Below, one piece after another: positions 54,959-63,954 of a stretch of DNA of 64,000 nt. Below the pieces are notes generated by a model, which saw nothing but the letters and a program-made list of their open reading frames with translations, was not told where the DNA came from and made no database searches. The position numbers and the translations under genes are program-made. The stretch's first letter is position 1. Each line of letters starts with the position of its first letter. The stretch covers positions 2,271,320-2,335,319 of the forward strand of contig NZ_JAKVPE010000001.1 in NCBI RefSeq assembly GCF_022482365.1, read 5' to 3'. Source of the stretch: Limosilactobacillus sp. GTDB taxonomy: Bacteria > Bacillota > Bacilli > Lactobacillales > Lactobacillaceae.

Positions 54959-56332
54959 ATGAGTAAAAAAACGTTTCAGGACTTTAAGCTGCCACCGTAT
55001 CTGATCAAGGCGGTTCAGGCGATTAACTTCCGTCAACCGACGGCCATTCAGGAGCGGGTGATTCCGGACATCCTGAACGGGCAGAGCGTGGTTGGCCAGT
55101 CCGCCACCGGGAGCGGGAAGACCCACGCCTTCCTGTTACCGATCTTTGCCAAGATCGACCCGGAAAACCAGAGCGTTCAGGCGGTCATCACCACCCCGAG
55201 CCGGGAGCTGGCCTACCAGATCTACGCGGCCGCTAAGCAACTAAACAAGTTCGCCCCCACGCCTTTGACCATCCATAACTACGTCGGCGGGACGGACAAG
55301 CAGCACCAGGTCGAACAATTAGCCCGCAAGCAGCCCCAACTGGTGATCGGAACACCGGGCCGGGTTCTCGACCTGGTCAAGAGTCAGGCACTGGACATCC
55401 ACACCGCGACGATGTTCGTAGTCGATGAGGCCGACATGACCCTCGACATGGGCTTCCTGGCCCCGGTTGACCAGATTGCCAGCAACTTCCCCGACGACCT
55501 GCAGATGATGGTTTTTTCGGCCACCATCCCGCAAAAGCTGCGGCCGTTTTTGAAGAAGTACATGGCTAATCCGCTGGTCGAGGAGATCCCGACCCAGGCA
55601 GTCATTAACCCGGACGTGGAGAACTGGCTGCTGTCGACCAAGGGCCAGGACAAGAACCAACTGATCTACCGCCTGCTGACGATGGGGGAACCCTACCTGG
55701 CGCTGGTCTTTGCCAACACCAAGGAGCGGGTGGAGGAACTGACCCACTACCTGGAAAAGCAGGGGTTAAAGGTTGCTATGATCCACGGGGGCCTGGAAGC
55801 CCGGCGGCGCAAGCGCACGATGCGCCAGATCCGCAACCTGGAATACCAGTACGTTGTGGCCACCGACCTGGCCGCCCGTGGAATTGACATCGACGGTGTT
55901 TCCCTGGTTATCAATGACGATATCCCGACCGACCTGGAATACTTCGTGCACCGGGTTGGCCGGACCGGGCGTAACGGAATGCCGGGGACCGCGATCACCC
56001 TTTATGCACCAGCCGAGGACGAATTGATCGCCAAGCTGGAGGAGCGGGGGATCAAGTTCATCCCGAAGGAACTAAAGCACGGCCGCCTGGTCACCACCCA
56101 CGACCGCAACCGTCGACGGAATTACCGGCGCAAGCAGGAGGCCCTGGACCCGACGATGAAGGGCTTTGTTAAGAAGACCAAGAAGACGGTCAAGCCGGGC
56201 TACAAGAAGCGGATCAAGCGGGCCATCAAGGAAGATGAGCAACAGAAGCGTCGCCTGGAAGTGCGGCACAAGATCCGCAAGGCCAAGCGGGCCCGTCAAC
56301 GTCAACACCGGCGGGAACGAAATGGGCGTTGA
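54959..56332 (+). CDS. cshB: DEAD-box RNA helicase, CshB-like
   Basis: 457 residues. Q motif (QPTAIQERVIP), Walker A SATGSGKTH, TPSRELA, TPGRVLD, VVDEADM, SAT and HRVGRTGRNG motifs are in order, giving two RecA-like domains (~1-205 and ~215-370). The final ~90 residues are very basic (KKTKKTVKPGYKKRIKRAI), an RNA-binding tail. CshB-type helicases act in cold-induced RNA remodelling, ribosome assembly and mRNA decay. The alaS promoter overlaps its last codons. Confidence 0.92.
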   Translation: MSKKTFQDFKLPPYLIKAVQAINFRQPTAIQERVIPDILNGQSVVGQSATGSGKTHAFLLPIFAKIDPENQSVQAVITTPSRELAYQIYAAAKQLNKFAPTPLTIHNYVGGTDKQHQVEQLARKQPQLVIGTPGRVLDLVKSQALDIHTATMFVVDEADMTLDMGFLAPVDQIASNFPDDLQMMVFSATIPQKLRPFLKKYMANPLVEEIPTQAVINPDVENWLLSTKGQDKNQLIYRLLTMGEPYLALVFANTKERVEELTHYLEKQGLKVAMIHGGLEARRRKRTMRQIRNLEYQYVVATDLAARGIDIDGVSLVINDDIPTDLEYFVHRVGRTGRNGMPGTAITLYAPAEDELIAKLEERGIKFIPKELKHGRLVTTHDRNRRRNYRRKQEALDPTMKGFVKKTKKTVKPGYKKRIKRAIKEDEQQKRRLEVRHKIRKAKRARQRQHRRERNGR

Positions 56333-56357
56333 TTTTACCGACGGAGTTCGCTATAAT
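56329..56357 (+). promoter_or_regulatory. alaS promoter
   Basis: TTGATT, 17-base spacer, TATAAT; the -35 overlaps the stop of the helicase gene. Confidence 0.85.
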
Positions 56358-56363
56358 ATGACT

Positions 56364-56578
56364 CGTTTGGGACATGCCCACTGGGATTGATTTTCAGCGA
56401 CGGCCGGGATGGTGAAACGGCCGATGAGATCCCCCTGGGTGCTCCCCATTCAGACAATTTGATATTCAACTCGGCAACTGTCGAGAATAAAGAGGTAAAC
56501 GAAATCCATCGTTGCAAGCAGAGTGGTACCGCGTCGTCCGGCGTCTCTGATCGCAAGGATGGATTTTGTTTTTTGAAA
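56364..56578 (+). promoter_or_regulatory. T-box riboswitch, alanine (GCT specifier), controlling alaS
   Basis: Stem I: GGG/CCC base, then GCCCA/TGGGT, GGGAT/ATCCC and CGGCCG/CGGCCG, with AG bulge AGCGA and terminal loop GGATGGTGAAA. GCT (Ala) at 56441-56443 lies in the internal loop above the base. The AGTA/GAA loop motif seen in the valS and His leaders is absent. The T-box GTGGTACCGCG is at 56522-56532. The competing stem pairs AAATCCATCGTTGC (from 56500) with GCAAGGATGGATTT, ending in a T run. Confidence 0.82.
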
Positions 56579-56588
56579 GGGAGATATC

Positions 56589-59243
56589 ATGAAAAAACTA
56601 AAGAAGCTGAACAGTGCTCAGGTTCGGCGAATGTACTTAAAGTTCTTTGAGGAACACGGCCATAAGATCATGCCGAGTGCCTCACTGGTGCCGGTTAACG
56701 ACCCGACGCTGCTCTGGATCAACTCCGGGGTGGCCACGATGAAGAAGTACTTTGATGGGAAGGTCGTTCCGGAAAACCCGCGGATGACTTCATCCCAGAA
56801 GAGTATTCGGACCAACGATATTGAAAACGTCGGCAAGACCGCCCGTCATCACACCATGTTTGAGATGCTGGGGAACTTCTCCGTTGGTGACTACTTCAAG
56901 AACGAGGTTATTCCTTGGGCCTGGGAGCTGCTGACGTCTGACAAGTGGTTTGGCTTTGACCCAGAGCGGCTCTACATCACCTACTACCCAAAGGACCACG
57001 ATGCCTACAACAAGTGGCGCGAGGTCGGGGTGGCCAAGGATCACCTGATCCCGGACGAAGACAACTTCTGGGACATTGGTCAGGGTCCATCCGGCCCGGA
57101 CACGGAAATCTTCTACGACCGGGGACAGGAATTTAACAACCTGGCTGACGACGATCCCGAGAACTACCCGGGTGGGGAAAACGAACGCTACCTGGAAATC
57201 TGGAACATCGTCTTCTCCCAGTTCAACCACACGCCGGAAGACACCTACGAACCGCTGCCGCATAAGAACATCGATACCGGGATGGGACTGGAACGGGTGG
57301 TTTCCATCTTTGAAAATGCCCCAACCAACTTCGAGACCGACCTCTTCATGCCGCTGATCAAGCAGACCGAGGGCTTCAGTGACAGCAAGCAGTACGGTCA
57401 GAACAAGGATGACGACGTTCAGTTCAAGATCATCGCCGACCACATCCGGACGATCACCTTTGCCATCGGTGACGGCGCCCTGCCTTCCAACATGGGCCGG
57501 GGTTACGTCATTCGGCGCCTGCTGCGGCGGGCCGTGGTTGCCGGCAAGAAGCTGGGAATCGACAAGCCATTCCTTTACCAGATGGTCCCAACCGTTGGTA
57601 AGATCATGGAGGACTACTACCCAGAGGTCCTGAAGAACGCCGACTACATCGCCTCCGTTGTCAAGTCCGAAGAGGAACGGTTTAGCGCAACCCTGAACGG
57701 CGGACTGAACCTCTTGAACAACGTGATCGAAAAGTCCAAGCAGGACGGCACCAAGCAGATCGACGGCAAGACGGCCTTCAAGCTCTACGATACCTATGGC
57801 TTCCCAATCGAACTGACCAAGGAATACGCCAGTGACGAGGGCCTGACCGTTGACCAGCAGGGCTTCGAAGCGGCGATGACCGAGCAGCAGAATCGGGCCC
57901 GCAACGCCCGTGACATGGACAACGGGATGGGTGTTCAGACCGACCTCTGGACCGACTTCAAGGACGAGAGCAAGTACGTTGGCTACACCGACCTGGTTGT
58001 CGACAACGCCAAGGTGATCGGCCTGGCCCACGACGGCAAGCAGGCTGACAGTGCCGCTGCCGGCGACAAGGACATCGAGGTCATCTTTGACACGACGCCG
58101 TTCTACGCCGAAATGGGTGGTCAGGTTGCCGACACCGGTGACATCATTGACAACTACGGCAAGACGGTTGGCCGCGTGGTGGACGTCCAGCACGCACCAA
58201 ACCAGCAGAACCTGCACCGGGTTGAGCTGACGGCCCCAATCAAGAAGGGTGCCCGTTACAAGCTGGTTGTTGACCGGATGCGCCACCTCAAGATCGAAAA
58301 GAACCACACCGCAACCCACCTGCTCGACCAGGCTCTGCGGAACGTCCTGGGTGGCCACACCCAGCAGGCCGGTTCCCTGGTTGAAGAACACTACCTGCGG
58401 TTCGACTTCAACCACTTTGGTCAGGTAACCGCCAAGGACCTCAAGGCGGTTGAAAAGATGGTCAACGAACAGATCTGGAAGGAAATTCCGGTCAAGACCG
58501 TTGAAACCGACATCGATTCTGCCAAGGAGATGGGTGCGATCGCCCTCTTCTCCGACAAGTACGGTGACAAGGTCCGGGTCGTTAAGATCGGCGACTTCAA
58601 CACCGAATTCTGTGGTGGGGACCACGTCAAGAACACCAACGAACTGGGTCTCTTCAAGATCGTTTCCGAAGGGGGCGTTGGTGCTGGGGTTCGGCGGATC
58701 GAAGCCGTAACCTCCAGCGATGCCTACGACTTCCTTCAAGGCCGTGACGACCTGCTGAACGAGACGGCGGCTGAACTGAAGACCGCCCAGGTCAAGGAGG
58801 TTCCTCACCAGGTTGCTGCACTGCAAGCTGAGCTCAAGGAAGCCCAGAAAAAGAGTGCAGCCTTGGAAGCCAAGATCGCCGCTCAACAGGCTAACAACGT
58901 CTTTGAAAACGTCCAGGACACCAAGGGCGGCAGCCTGATCGCCGCCGAGGTCAAGGTTGCCGGGATGGGTCAGCTGCGGCAGCTGGCCGATACTTGGCGG
59001 GCCAAGGGTCTGTCCGACGTGCTGGTCCTCGGGACGGCCAACGACGGCAAGGCCAACCTGCTCGTGGCCGTGAGCGACGACAAGGTCAAGGCCGGCTTGA
59101 AGGCTGGTGACCTGATCAAGGCGATTGCTAGTGCCATCAAGGGTGGCGGTGGCGGTCGGCCAAACCTCGCCCAGGCCGGTGGGAAGAACCCAGCCGGCAT
59201 CCAGGACGCACTGAAGCTGGCGGCTGAATACCTGAATAAGTAA
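56589..59243 (+). CDS. alaS: Alanine--tRNA ligase
   Basis: 884 residues, GAAAGGGAG site. Class II synthetase with editing. The N-terminal catalytic domain (FFEEHGHKIMPSASLVP; NVGKTARHHTMFEMLGNFS), tRNA-recognition middle, editing domain with the HTATHLLDQALR zinc motif (~577-588) and CGGDH (~677), then a coiled coil and C-terminal DHHA1 domain (GGGGRPNLAQAGG). Regulated by the Ala T-box upstream. Confidence 0.98.
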   Translation: MKKLKKLNSAQVRRMYLKFFEEHGHKIMPSASLVPVNDPTLLWINSGVATMKKYFDGKVVPENPRMTSSQKSIRTNDIENVGKTARHHTMFEMLGNFSVGDYFKNEVIPWAWELLTSDKWFGFDPERLYITYYPKDHDAYNKWREVGVAKDHLIPDEDNFWDIGQGPSGPDTEIFYDRGQEFNNLADDDPENYPGGENERYLEIWNIVFSQFNHTPEDTYEPLPHKNIDTGMGLERVVSIFENAPTNFETDLFMPLIKQTEGFSDSKQYGQNKDDDVQFKIIADHIRTITFAIGDGALPSNMGRGYVIRRLLRRAVVAGKKLGIDKPFLYQMVPTVGKIMEDYYPEVLKNADYIASVVKSEEERFSATLNGGLNLLNNVIEKSKQDGTKQIDGKTAFKLYDTYGFPIELTKEYASDEGLTVDQQGFEAAMTEQQNRARNARDMDNGMGVQTDLWTDFKDESKYVGYTDLVVDNAKVIGLAHDGKQADSAAAGDKDIEVIFDTTPFYAEMGGQVADTGDIIDNYGKTVGRVVDVQHAPNQQNLHRVELTAPIKKGARYKLVVDRMRHLKIEKNHTATHLLDQALRNVLGGHTQQAGSLVEEHYLRFDFNHFGQVTAKDLKAVEKMVNEQIWKEIPVKTVETDIDSAKEMGAIALFSDKYGDKVRVVKIGDFNTEFCGGDHVKNTNELGLFKIVSEGGVGAGVRRIEAVTSSDAYDFLQGRDDLLNETAAELKTAQVKEVPHQVAALQAELKEAQKKSAALEAKIAAQQANNVFENVQDTKGGSLIAAEVKVAGMGQLRQLADTWRAKGLSDVLVLGTANDGKANLLVAVSDDKVKAGLKAGDLIKAIASAIKGGGGGRPNLAQAGGKNPAGIQDALKLAAEYLNK

Positions 59244-59257
59244 AATTTTAAAAGTGA

Positions 59258-59365
59258 GTGGAAATAACCATCAAGTGGGGCGTATGGCTAGCCTAGGGCG
59301 GGAGTCGGCGCTGAAGGCGTCGGCTTTCGTCCGTAGCTAGACACTAGCCCCACGGTTATTTCCAC
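59258..59365 (+). ncRNA. 108-nt foldback element after alaS, likely structured RNA
   Basis: Outer arms GTGGAAATAACC (59258-59269) and GGTTATTTCCAC (59354-59365) are perfect; next GTGGGGC (59275-59281) pairs GCCCCAC (59347-59353). The core GGGCGGGAGTCGGCGC pairs with GCGTCGGCTTTCGTCC over 16 positions if G-U pairs are allowed. Those wobbles work only in the + strand RNA, so the structure should act as alaS 3' UTR or as a processed RNA. Whether it is a dispersed repeat cannot be judged here. Confidence 0.55.
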
Positions 59366-59382
59366 GTTATCTTTTCAGTTTT

Positions 59383-59426
59383 CACAAAAGAGGTTGGAAG
59401 AAAGTGTACTCCCAACCTCTTTTGTG
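59383..59426. terminator. Terminator-like hairpin after alaS
   Basis: CACAAAAGAGGTTGG and CCAACCTCTTTTGTG form a perfect 15-bp stem with a 14-base loop. Pure T run is short, and the symmetry allows function on both strands. Confidence 0.7.
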
Positions 59427-59468
59427 CGTATAATCGACCAAGATGAGAGTAGAAGCTGACCGCTTTAA

Positions 59469-59497
59469 TTGTGCTTTAATCTTACTTATAGTAAAAT
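59469..59497 (+). promoter_or_regulatory. Promoter of the yrzL-ruvX-yrzB operon
   Basis: TTGTGC, 17-base spacer, TAAAAT. Confidence 0.7.
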
Positions 59498-59531
59498 ATA
59501 TAACTAAGAGACTAATCGGAGGTGACGATGA

Positions 59532-59801
59532 ATGACTACTAATAATGATGAAACGATGTTCTATGACTTTGGTCAGGAACGCAAGAAGAATATCAAGGAA
59601 ACCCTGAAGACGGTTTACGAATCGCTGGAGGAAAAGGGCTATAACCCAATCAACCAGATTGTGGGGTACTTGCTCTCCGGTGATCCAGCCTACATTCCGC
59701 GGTTAAACAACGCCCGGAACCTGATCCGGCAGCACGAGCGGGATGAGATTATCGAGGAGTTAGTTGTGTCGTACCTGAAGAATAATGGTGAGACTAAATG
59801 A
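59532..59801 (+). CDS. yrzL: IreB-family regulatory phosphoprotein (UPF0297)
   Basis: 89 residues, GGAGGTGA site six bases upstream. Full-length match to the IreB/YrzL family ([41 protein letters not shown]). In enterococci IreB is a substrate of a Ser/Thr kinase and affects cephalosporin tolerance; two N-terminal Thr residues precede the ETMFYDFG motif. Overlaps ruvX (ATGA). Confidence 0.95.
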   Translation: MTTNNDETMFYDFGQERKKNIKETLKTVYESLEEKGYNPINQIVGYLLSGDPAYIPRLNNARNLIRQHERDEIIEELVVSYLKNNGETK

Positions 59802-60241
59802 GGTTAATGGGCTTAGACGTCGGTTCCAAGACGGTTGGCATCGCGGTCAGTGATCCCCTGGGCTGGACGGCTCAATCGGTCGAGATCATCCCCATCAATG
59901 AGGATGAGGAGGTCTTCGGCATTGACCGGGTGGCCGAGCTGGTCGCCAAAGAACAGGTGGGCGGCTTTGTGCTGGGCTTGCCGAAGAACATGAACAACAC
60001 CGAAGGCCCCCGGGTCGATGCCGCCAAGCACTACGGCGAATTGCTGAAGGAACGCTTCCCCGAGATTCCGATTGACTTTCAAGACGAACGGTTAACGACC
60101 GTCGAGGCCCACCGGATGCTCGTCGAGGAGGCCGACATCTCCCGTGCCAAGCAAAAAAAGGTGATTGATTCGGTCGCCGCAACCTTTATTCTGCAGAGCT
60201 ATCTGGATCGTCATGGCCGCTTAGTTTCGAAACTGAAATAA
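59798..60241 (+). CDS. ruvX: RuvX/YqgF-family Holliday junction resolvase-like nuclease
   Basis: 147 residues. RNase H fold with [17 protein letters not shown] at the start, [13 protein letters not shown], and [13 protein letters not shown] carrying acidic residues. YqgF proteins have been linked to 16S rRNA 5' maturation and anti-termination as well as to junction cleavage. The yrzL-ruvX-yrzB order is conserved in Firmicutes. Confidence 0.95.
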   Translation: MRLMGLDVGSKTVGIAVSDPLGWTAQSVEIIPINEDEEVFGIDRVAELVAKEQVGGFVLGLPKNMNNTEGPRVDAAKHYGELLKERFPEIPIDFQDERLTTVEAHRMLVEEADISRAKQKKVIDSVAATFILQSYLDRHGRLVSKLK

Positions 60242-60253
60242 GGATGAATTGAT

Positions 60254-60556
60254 ATGAGCAAACAACAATCTAACAACGACGAAAACTTAATTACCCTGAT
60301 CGATGAGGAAGGGAACGAACAGCTCTTCAAGGAACTGTTCACCTTCGACTCCGACGATTACGGCAAGTCCTACATCTTCATTTATCCCGCCGAGCAGGAG
60401 AATGACGATTCCGTTGACATCCAGGCTTACATCGTGGCCGACAATGAAGATGGCGACGGGCAGGACCTGGTGCCGATCGAGGATGACAAGGAATGGGACA
60501 TGGTCGAACAGGTCTTAAACACCTTCCTCGATGATGATGGCAACTTTAATGCTTAA
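60254..60556 (+). CDS. yrzB: DUF1292 protein (UPF0473, YrzB)
   Basis: 100 residues, very acidic. The family pattern [16 protein letters not shown], then YIFIYPAEQ, and [12 protein letters not shown] are clear. No biochemical role is established. Last gene of the small operon with yrzL and ruvX; a hairpin follows. Confidence 0.92.
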   Translation: MSKQQSNNDENLITLIDEEGNEQLFKELFTFDSDDYGKSYIFIYPAEQENDDSVDIQAYIVADNEDGDGQDLVPIEDDKEWDMVEQVLNTFLDDDGNFNA

Positions 60557-60568
60557 TACGGGGGTAAT

Positions 60569-60607
60569 TGGGAAGCGGTAGCCGGCTTGGCTATCACTTC
60601 CCTTTTC
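60569..60607 (+). terminator. yrzB terminator
   Basis: GGGAAGCGGTAGCC, loop, GGCTATCACTTCCC, then TTTTC. Confidence 0.75.
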
Positions 60608-60629
60608 TATCGTTTAAAGCGGGGGAACA

Positions 60630-61157
60630 ATGATACTTACTACCTTTATAATCCTGGTTTTGATTGGCTGCTTCATTAACGGGCGGCGCCGGGGCCTGTT
60701 GATGATGGTCCTCTACGCCGGCACCTACTTGGTCAGCTGGCTGGTGGCCCGCTGGGGAGCGACGGCGCTGGGGACCGGCTTGGGTCATCTTCTGCCGGAC
60801 GTCAGCCAGAGTGCTACCTATTCGAGCGCAATCCTCAAGACCGTTAACAACAACGACTTCTTTTACCGGGGGATTGCCTTCATGATCATCTTCACCCTGG
60901 TGGCCTGGCTTTGTCACTGGGCGATTCACAAGCTGCGCTGGATCAAGCGCCTGCCGGTGATCGGGACCTTTGATGCACTGGCTGGCGGCCTGCTTTCGCT
61001 GGTGATCGGCTACATCATTTTATACGTCGCCCTGGTGATTCTTCAGCTCTGGCCGGCCGGCTGGTGGCAGCTGCAGCTCGCCAATTCAGGACTGGCTCAG
61101 TTCATGATCAATCAAACCCCGGGCTTAGCACAGATTGTATTAGACACGTTGAACTAA
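60630..61157 (+). CDS. cvpA: CvpA family membrane protein
   Basis: 175 residues with four hydrophobic spans and the CvpA pattern (FINGRRRGLLMMVLYAGTYLVSW; LPVIGTFDALAGGLLSLVIGYI). The family was named for colicin V production in E. coli; in Firmicutes its role is unclear, and it sits next to mutS2 as here. Nineteen bases separate the two genes. Confidence 0.9.
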   Translation: MILTTFIILVLIGCFINGRRRGLLMMVLYAGTYLVSWLVARWGATALGTGLGHLLPDVSQSATYSSAILKTVNNNDFFYRGIAFMIIFTLVAWLCHWAIHKLRWIKRLPVIGTFDALAGGLLSLVIGYIILYVALVILQLWPAGWWQLQLANSGLAQFMINQTPGLAQIVLDTLN

Positions 61158-61175
61158 TAGAGGAAGAAAGCAAGA

Positions 61176-63548
61176 ATGAATCATAAAATTACACAGACAT
61201 TGGAATTTGACCGCATCAAGGGGATGCTGGCCACACGCCTGGTGTCGGCTGCGGGACACCACGAGTTGGAAAGAATGGCACCGCAGAGTGATTTTGACCG
61301 GGTGCAGCGCTACCTAACGGAAACCACCGACGGCGCCGACATCTTGCGACTGGAGGGGGGCATTCCGATCCCTAAGCTGGCGGACATTCAGCCTCAGATG
61401 AAGCGACTCAAGATCGGTGCCAACCTGAACGGGACCGAGTTGGCCCAGGTCACCAAGGTCCTGCAGACCAGTATGAGCGTTCGCAACTTCTTTGACCAAA
61501 TGCGGGAGAAGAAGATCAAGCTGCGCGTTCTCGACCAGCTGGTGGACCGGCTGGTAACGATCCCGTCGGTCACCCAGCGCCTGGTCCGCTCGGTAGATCC
61601 GGACGGCCGGCTTAATGACGAAGCTTCGACCAAGCTGCACGGGATCCGGCAGTTGATCATAAAGACGGAAAACGACATTCACCAGCAGATGGAGCACTAC
61701 ACCCGCGGCAAGGGCGCCAAGTACCTGAGCGAGCCGGTCATCACGATTAGAAACGACCGCTACGTCGTTCCCGCTCTGGCCCGCTACCGGAACAAGCTCG
61801 GTGGGGTGGTCCACGACCAGAGTGCCAGTGGCCAGACCCTCTACATCGAACCGGCCGGGGTAGTGGAGTTCAACAACCGCCTCCGCCAGGCCCAGATTGA
61901 AGAGCAGCAGGAGATGCGGCGGATTCTGGCGGAACTGTCGGCCCTGATCGCACCCTACCGCCACGACATCCAAAACAACGAGCACGTCCTCGGCCAGCTG
62001 GACTTCATCAACGCCAAGGCCGCCTTGGCCCACGACATGAAGGCCAGCCTGCCGATCCTGAGTCGGGAGAACCACGTTAACCTGCGCCACGCCCGCCATC
62101 CCCTGATTGATCCCAAGAAGGTCGTCGACAACGACATTAAGATCGGGGAGGACTACCAGGCGATTGTGATCACCGGGCCGAACACCGGTGGGAAGACGAT
62201 CACCCTAAAGACCCTGGGCCTGATCCAGCTGATGGGTCAATCCGGGCTCTTCATTCCCGCCGAAGAAGGCAGCACGATCGGCGTCTTCGACAACATTTTC
62301 GCCGACATCGGGGATGAACAGTCGCTGGAGCAGAACCTCAGTACCTTCTCCGGCCACATGGACAACGTCAAGGCCATCCTGGACCAGATCACCGACCGCT
62401 CCCTGGTGCTGCTCGATGAATTGGGGGCCGGGACCGACCCGAAGGAAGGGGCCGCCCTGGCGATGGCCATCCTGGACAACATCGGCAGCAAGGGCAGCAT
62501 GGTGGTCATCACCACTCACTACCCGGAGCTGAAGGTTTACGGCTACGACCGGGCCAAGACGATCAACGCCAGCATGGAATTCGATGCCAAGACCCTGCGG
62601 CCGACCTACCGGCTCCTGCTCGGCATCCCCGGGCGATCCAACGGTTTGGAGATTGCCCAGCGGCTCGGCATTGACACGGGCATCATCGATGAGGCCCGTT
62701 CGCTGGTTAGCGACGACAGCCAGGACCTCAACCAGATGATCGGTGACCTGGTCGAGCAACGCAAGCAGGCCCGCGAGGAGAACGAGCGCCTGACCAAGCT
62801 GGTTGCCGCCAACGAAAAGACCCAGCACGACTTGGATGAGCGGCTGAGTCGCTTCAACGAGCAGCGGGACAAGCTCTTTGACCAGGCCCGCTCCCAGGCT
62901 AACCACCAGGTCTCGATGGCCAAGCGCAAGGCCAACAGCATCATCCACCACCTCCGGCAGCTGGAGGTTCAGCAGGGTGCCAACGTCAAGGAAAACCAGT
63001 TGATCGATGCTCAGGGGGCACTGAATGCCCTCCACCAGGACGATCCGCGTTTGAAGAACAATACCGTTCTCAAACGGGCCAAGGCGCGTCACGACCTTCA
63101 TCCGGGCGACGCGGTCCTGGTCAAGTCCTATGGTCAGTACGGTGAGCTCATGTCCAAGCGGGGCAATCACAAGTGGGAGGTCCAGATCGGAATCCTCAAG
63201 ATGGAGATCGACGAGCGGGACCTGGAGAAGGTTGCCAAGAAGGACCTGCCAAAGGAAAAGACGACTCAGCGGGCCCGCAGCGCGGTTCACACCACCCAGA
63301 CCCGCAAGACCTCGGCCCGGCTGGACCTGCGGGGGCACCGTTACGAGCAGGCGATGAGTGAGCTGAGCGACTTCATCGATCATGCCCTCTTAAATAACCT
63401 TTCCTCGGTTACAATCATCCACGGGAAGGGAACCGGGGCCTTGCGGAAGGGGACCCAGCAGTACCTGCAGAGCAACCCGCGGGTCAAGTCCTTTGGCTAC
63501 GCGGCACCGAACAACGGTGGCGACGGGGCGACGATCGTTAATCTGTAG
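61176..63548 (+). CDS. mutS2: MutS2, Smr-domain DNA/ribosome ATPase
   Basis: 790 residues, AGGAAG site. MutS-like core without the mismatch-wedge domain, Walker A GPNTGGKT (~333), Walker B LVLLDELGAGTDP, then a coiled coil (~515-600) and C-terminal Smr nuclease domain (LDLRGHRYEQAMSEL; IIHGKGTGALR). The family suppresses recombination and in Bacillus also splits collided ribosomes. Full length. Confidence 0.97.
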   Translation: MNHKITQTLEFDRIKGMLATRLVSAAGHHELERMAPQSDFDRVQRYLTETTDGADILRLEGGIPIPKLADIQPQMKRLKIGANLNGTELAQVTKVLQTSMSVRNFFDQMREKKIKLRVLDQLVDRLVTIPSVTQRLVRSVDPDGRLNDEASTKLHGIRQLIIKTENDIHQQMEHYTRGKGAKYLSEPVITIRNDRYVVPALARYRNKLGGVVHDQSASGQTLYIEPAGVVEFNNRLRQAQIEEQQEMRRILAELSALIAPYRHDIQNNEHVLGQLDFINAKAALAHDMKASLPILSRENHVNLRHARHPLIDPKKVVDNDIKIGEDYQAIVITGPNTGGKTITLKTLGLIQLMGQSGLFIPAEEGSTIGVFDNIFADIGDEQSLEQNLSTFSGHMDNVKAILDQITDRSLVLLDELGAGTDPKEGAALAMAILDNIGSKGSMVVITTHYPELKVYGYDRAKTINASMEFDAKTLRPTYRLLLGIPGRSNGLEIAQRLGIDTGIIDEARSLVSDDSQDLNQMIGDLVEQRKQAREENERLTKLVAANEKTQHDLDERLSRFNEQRDKLFDQARSQANHQVSMAKRKANSIIHHLRQLEVQQGANVKENQLIDAQGALNALHQDDPRLKNNTVLKRAKARHDLHPGDAVLVKSYGQYGELMSKRGNHKWEVQIGILKMEIDERDLEKVAKKDLPKEKTTQRARSAVHTTQTRKTSARLDLRGHRYEQAMSELSDFIDHALLNNLSSVTIIHGKGTGALRKGTQQYLQSNPRVKSFGYAAPNNGGDGATIVNL

Positions 63549-63577
63549 TTTTTTCTGACAAAAAGTAAGCAATAATC

Positions 63578-63606
63578 GTGACAGGGAAGATTTCCTTTGC
63601 TAGAAT
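63578..63606 (+). promoter_or_regulatory. trxA promoter
   Basis: GTGACA, 17-base spacer, TAGAAT. Confidence 0.75.
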
Positions 63607-63637
63607 AATGGTAATTAATCTAAAGGAGGAAAAAACG

Positions 63638-63952
63638 ATGGCAGTAAACGTAACGACTGACCAAAGCTTTGCGCAGGACACCGCCAATGGCGTGGCCCTG
63701 ATCGACTTCTGGGCAACCTGGTGTGGCCCGTGTCGGATGCAGTCCCCAGTCGTGGAGGCCCTGTCCGACGAGATGGATGACGTCCACTTCTTCAAACTGG
63801 ACGTGGATCAGAACCCGGCGACGGCCCAAGAATTCCGGATCATGAGCATTCCGACGATGATGATCAAGAAGGACGGTCAGGTGGTTGACCAGATCGTGGG
63901 TTATCATTCCAAGGAACAGCTGCAGCAGATCCTGCAACAGTACACGGCCTAA
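63638..63952 (+). CDS. trxA: Thioredoxin
   Basis: 104 residues from ATG 63638 with AAAGGAGG upstream (a longer frame would run through the promoter). Classic thioredoxin with FWATWCGPCRM active site, LDVDQNP and cis-Pro in MSIPTMM. Reduces disulfides in ribonucleotide reductase and other proteins. Single gene with its own promoter and terminator. Confidence 0.97.
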   Translation: MAVNVTTDQSFAQDTANGVALIDFWATWCGPCRMQSPVVEALSDEMDDVHFFKLDVDQNPATAQEFRIMSIPTMMIKKDGQVVDQIVGYHSKEQLQQILQQYTA

Positions 63953-63954
63953 AG

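Noticed and set aside
56790..58886. 698-codon open frame on the minus strand opposite alaS
   Set aside because: Antisense shadow of a GC-rich gene: alaS is clearly coding, and the reverse product has no recognisable motifs, start signal or promoter.
62205..63383. 392-codon minus strand frame opposite mutS2 (similar long ones opposite valS, ruvB/tgt-like, nrnA and the desulfurase)
   Set aside because: All mirror strongly coding + strand genes with third-position GC bias; no ribosome sites or conserved motifs.
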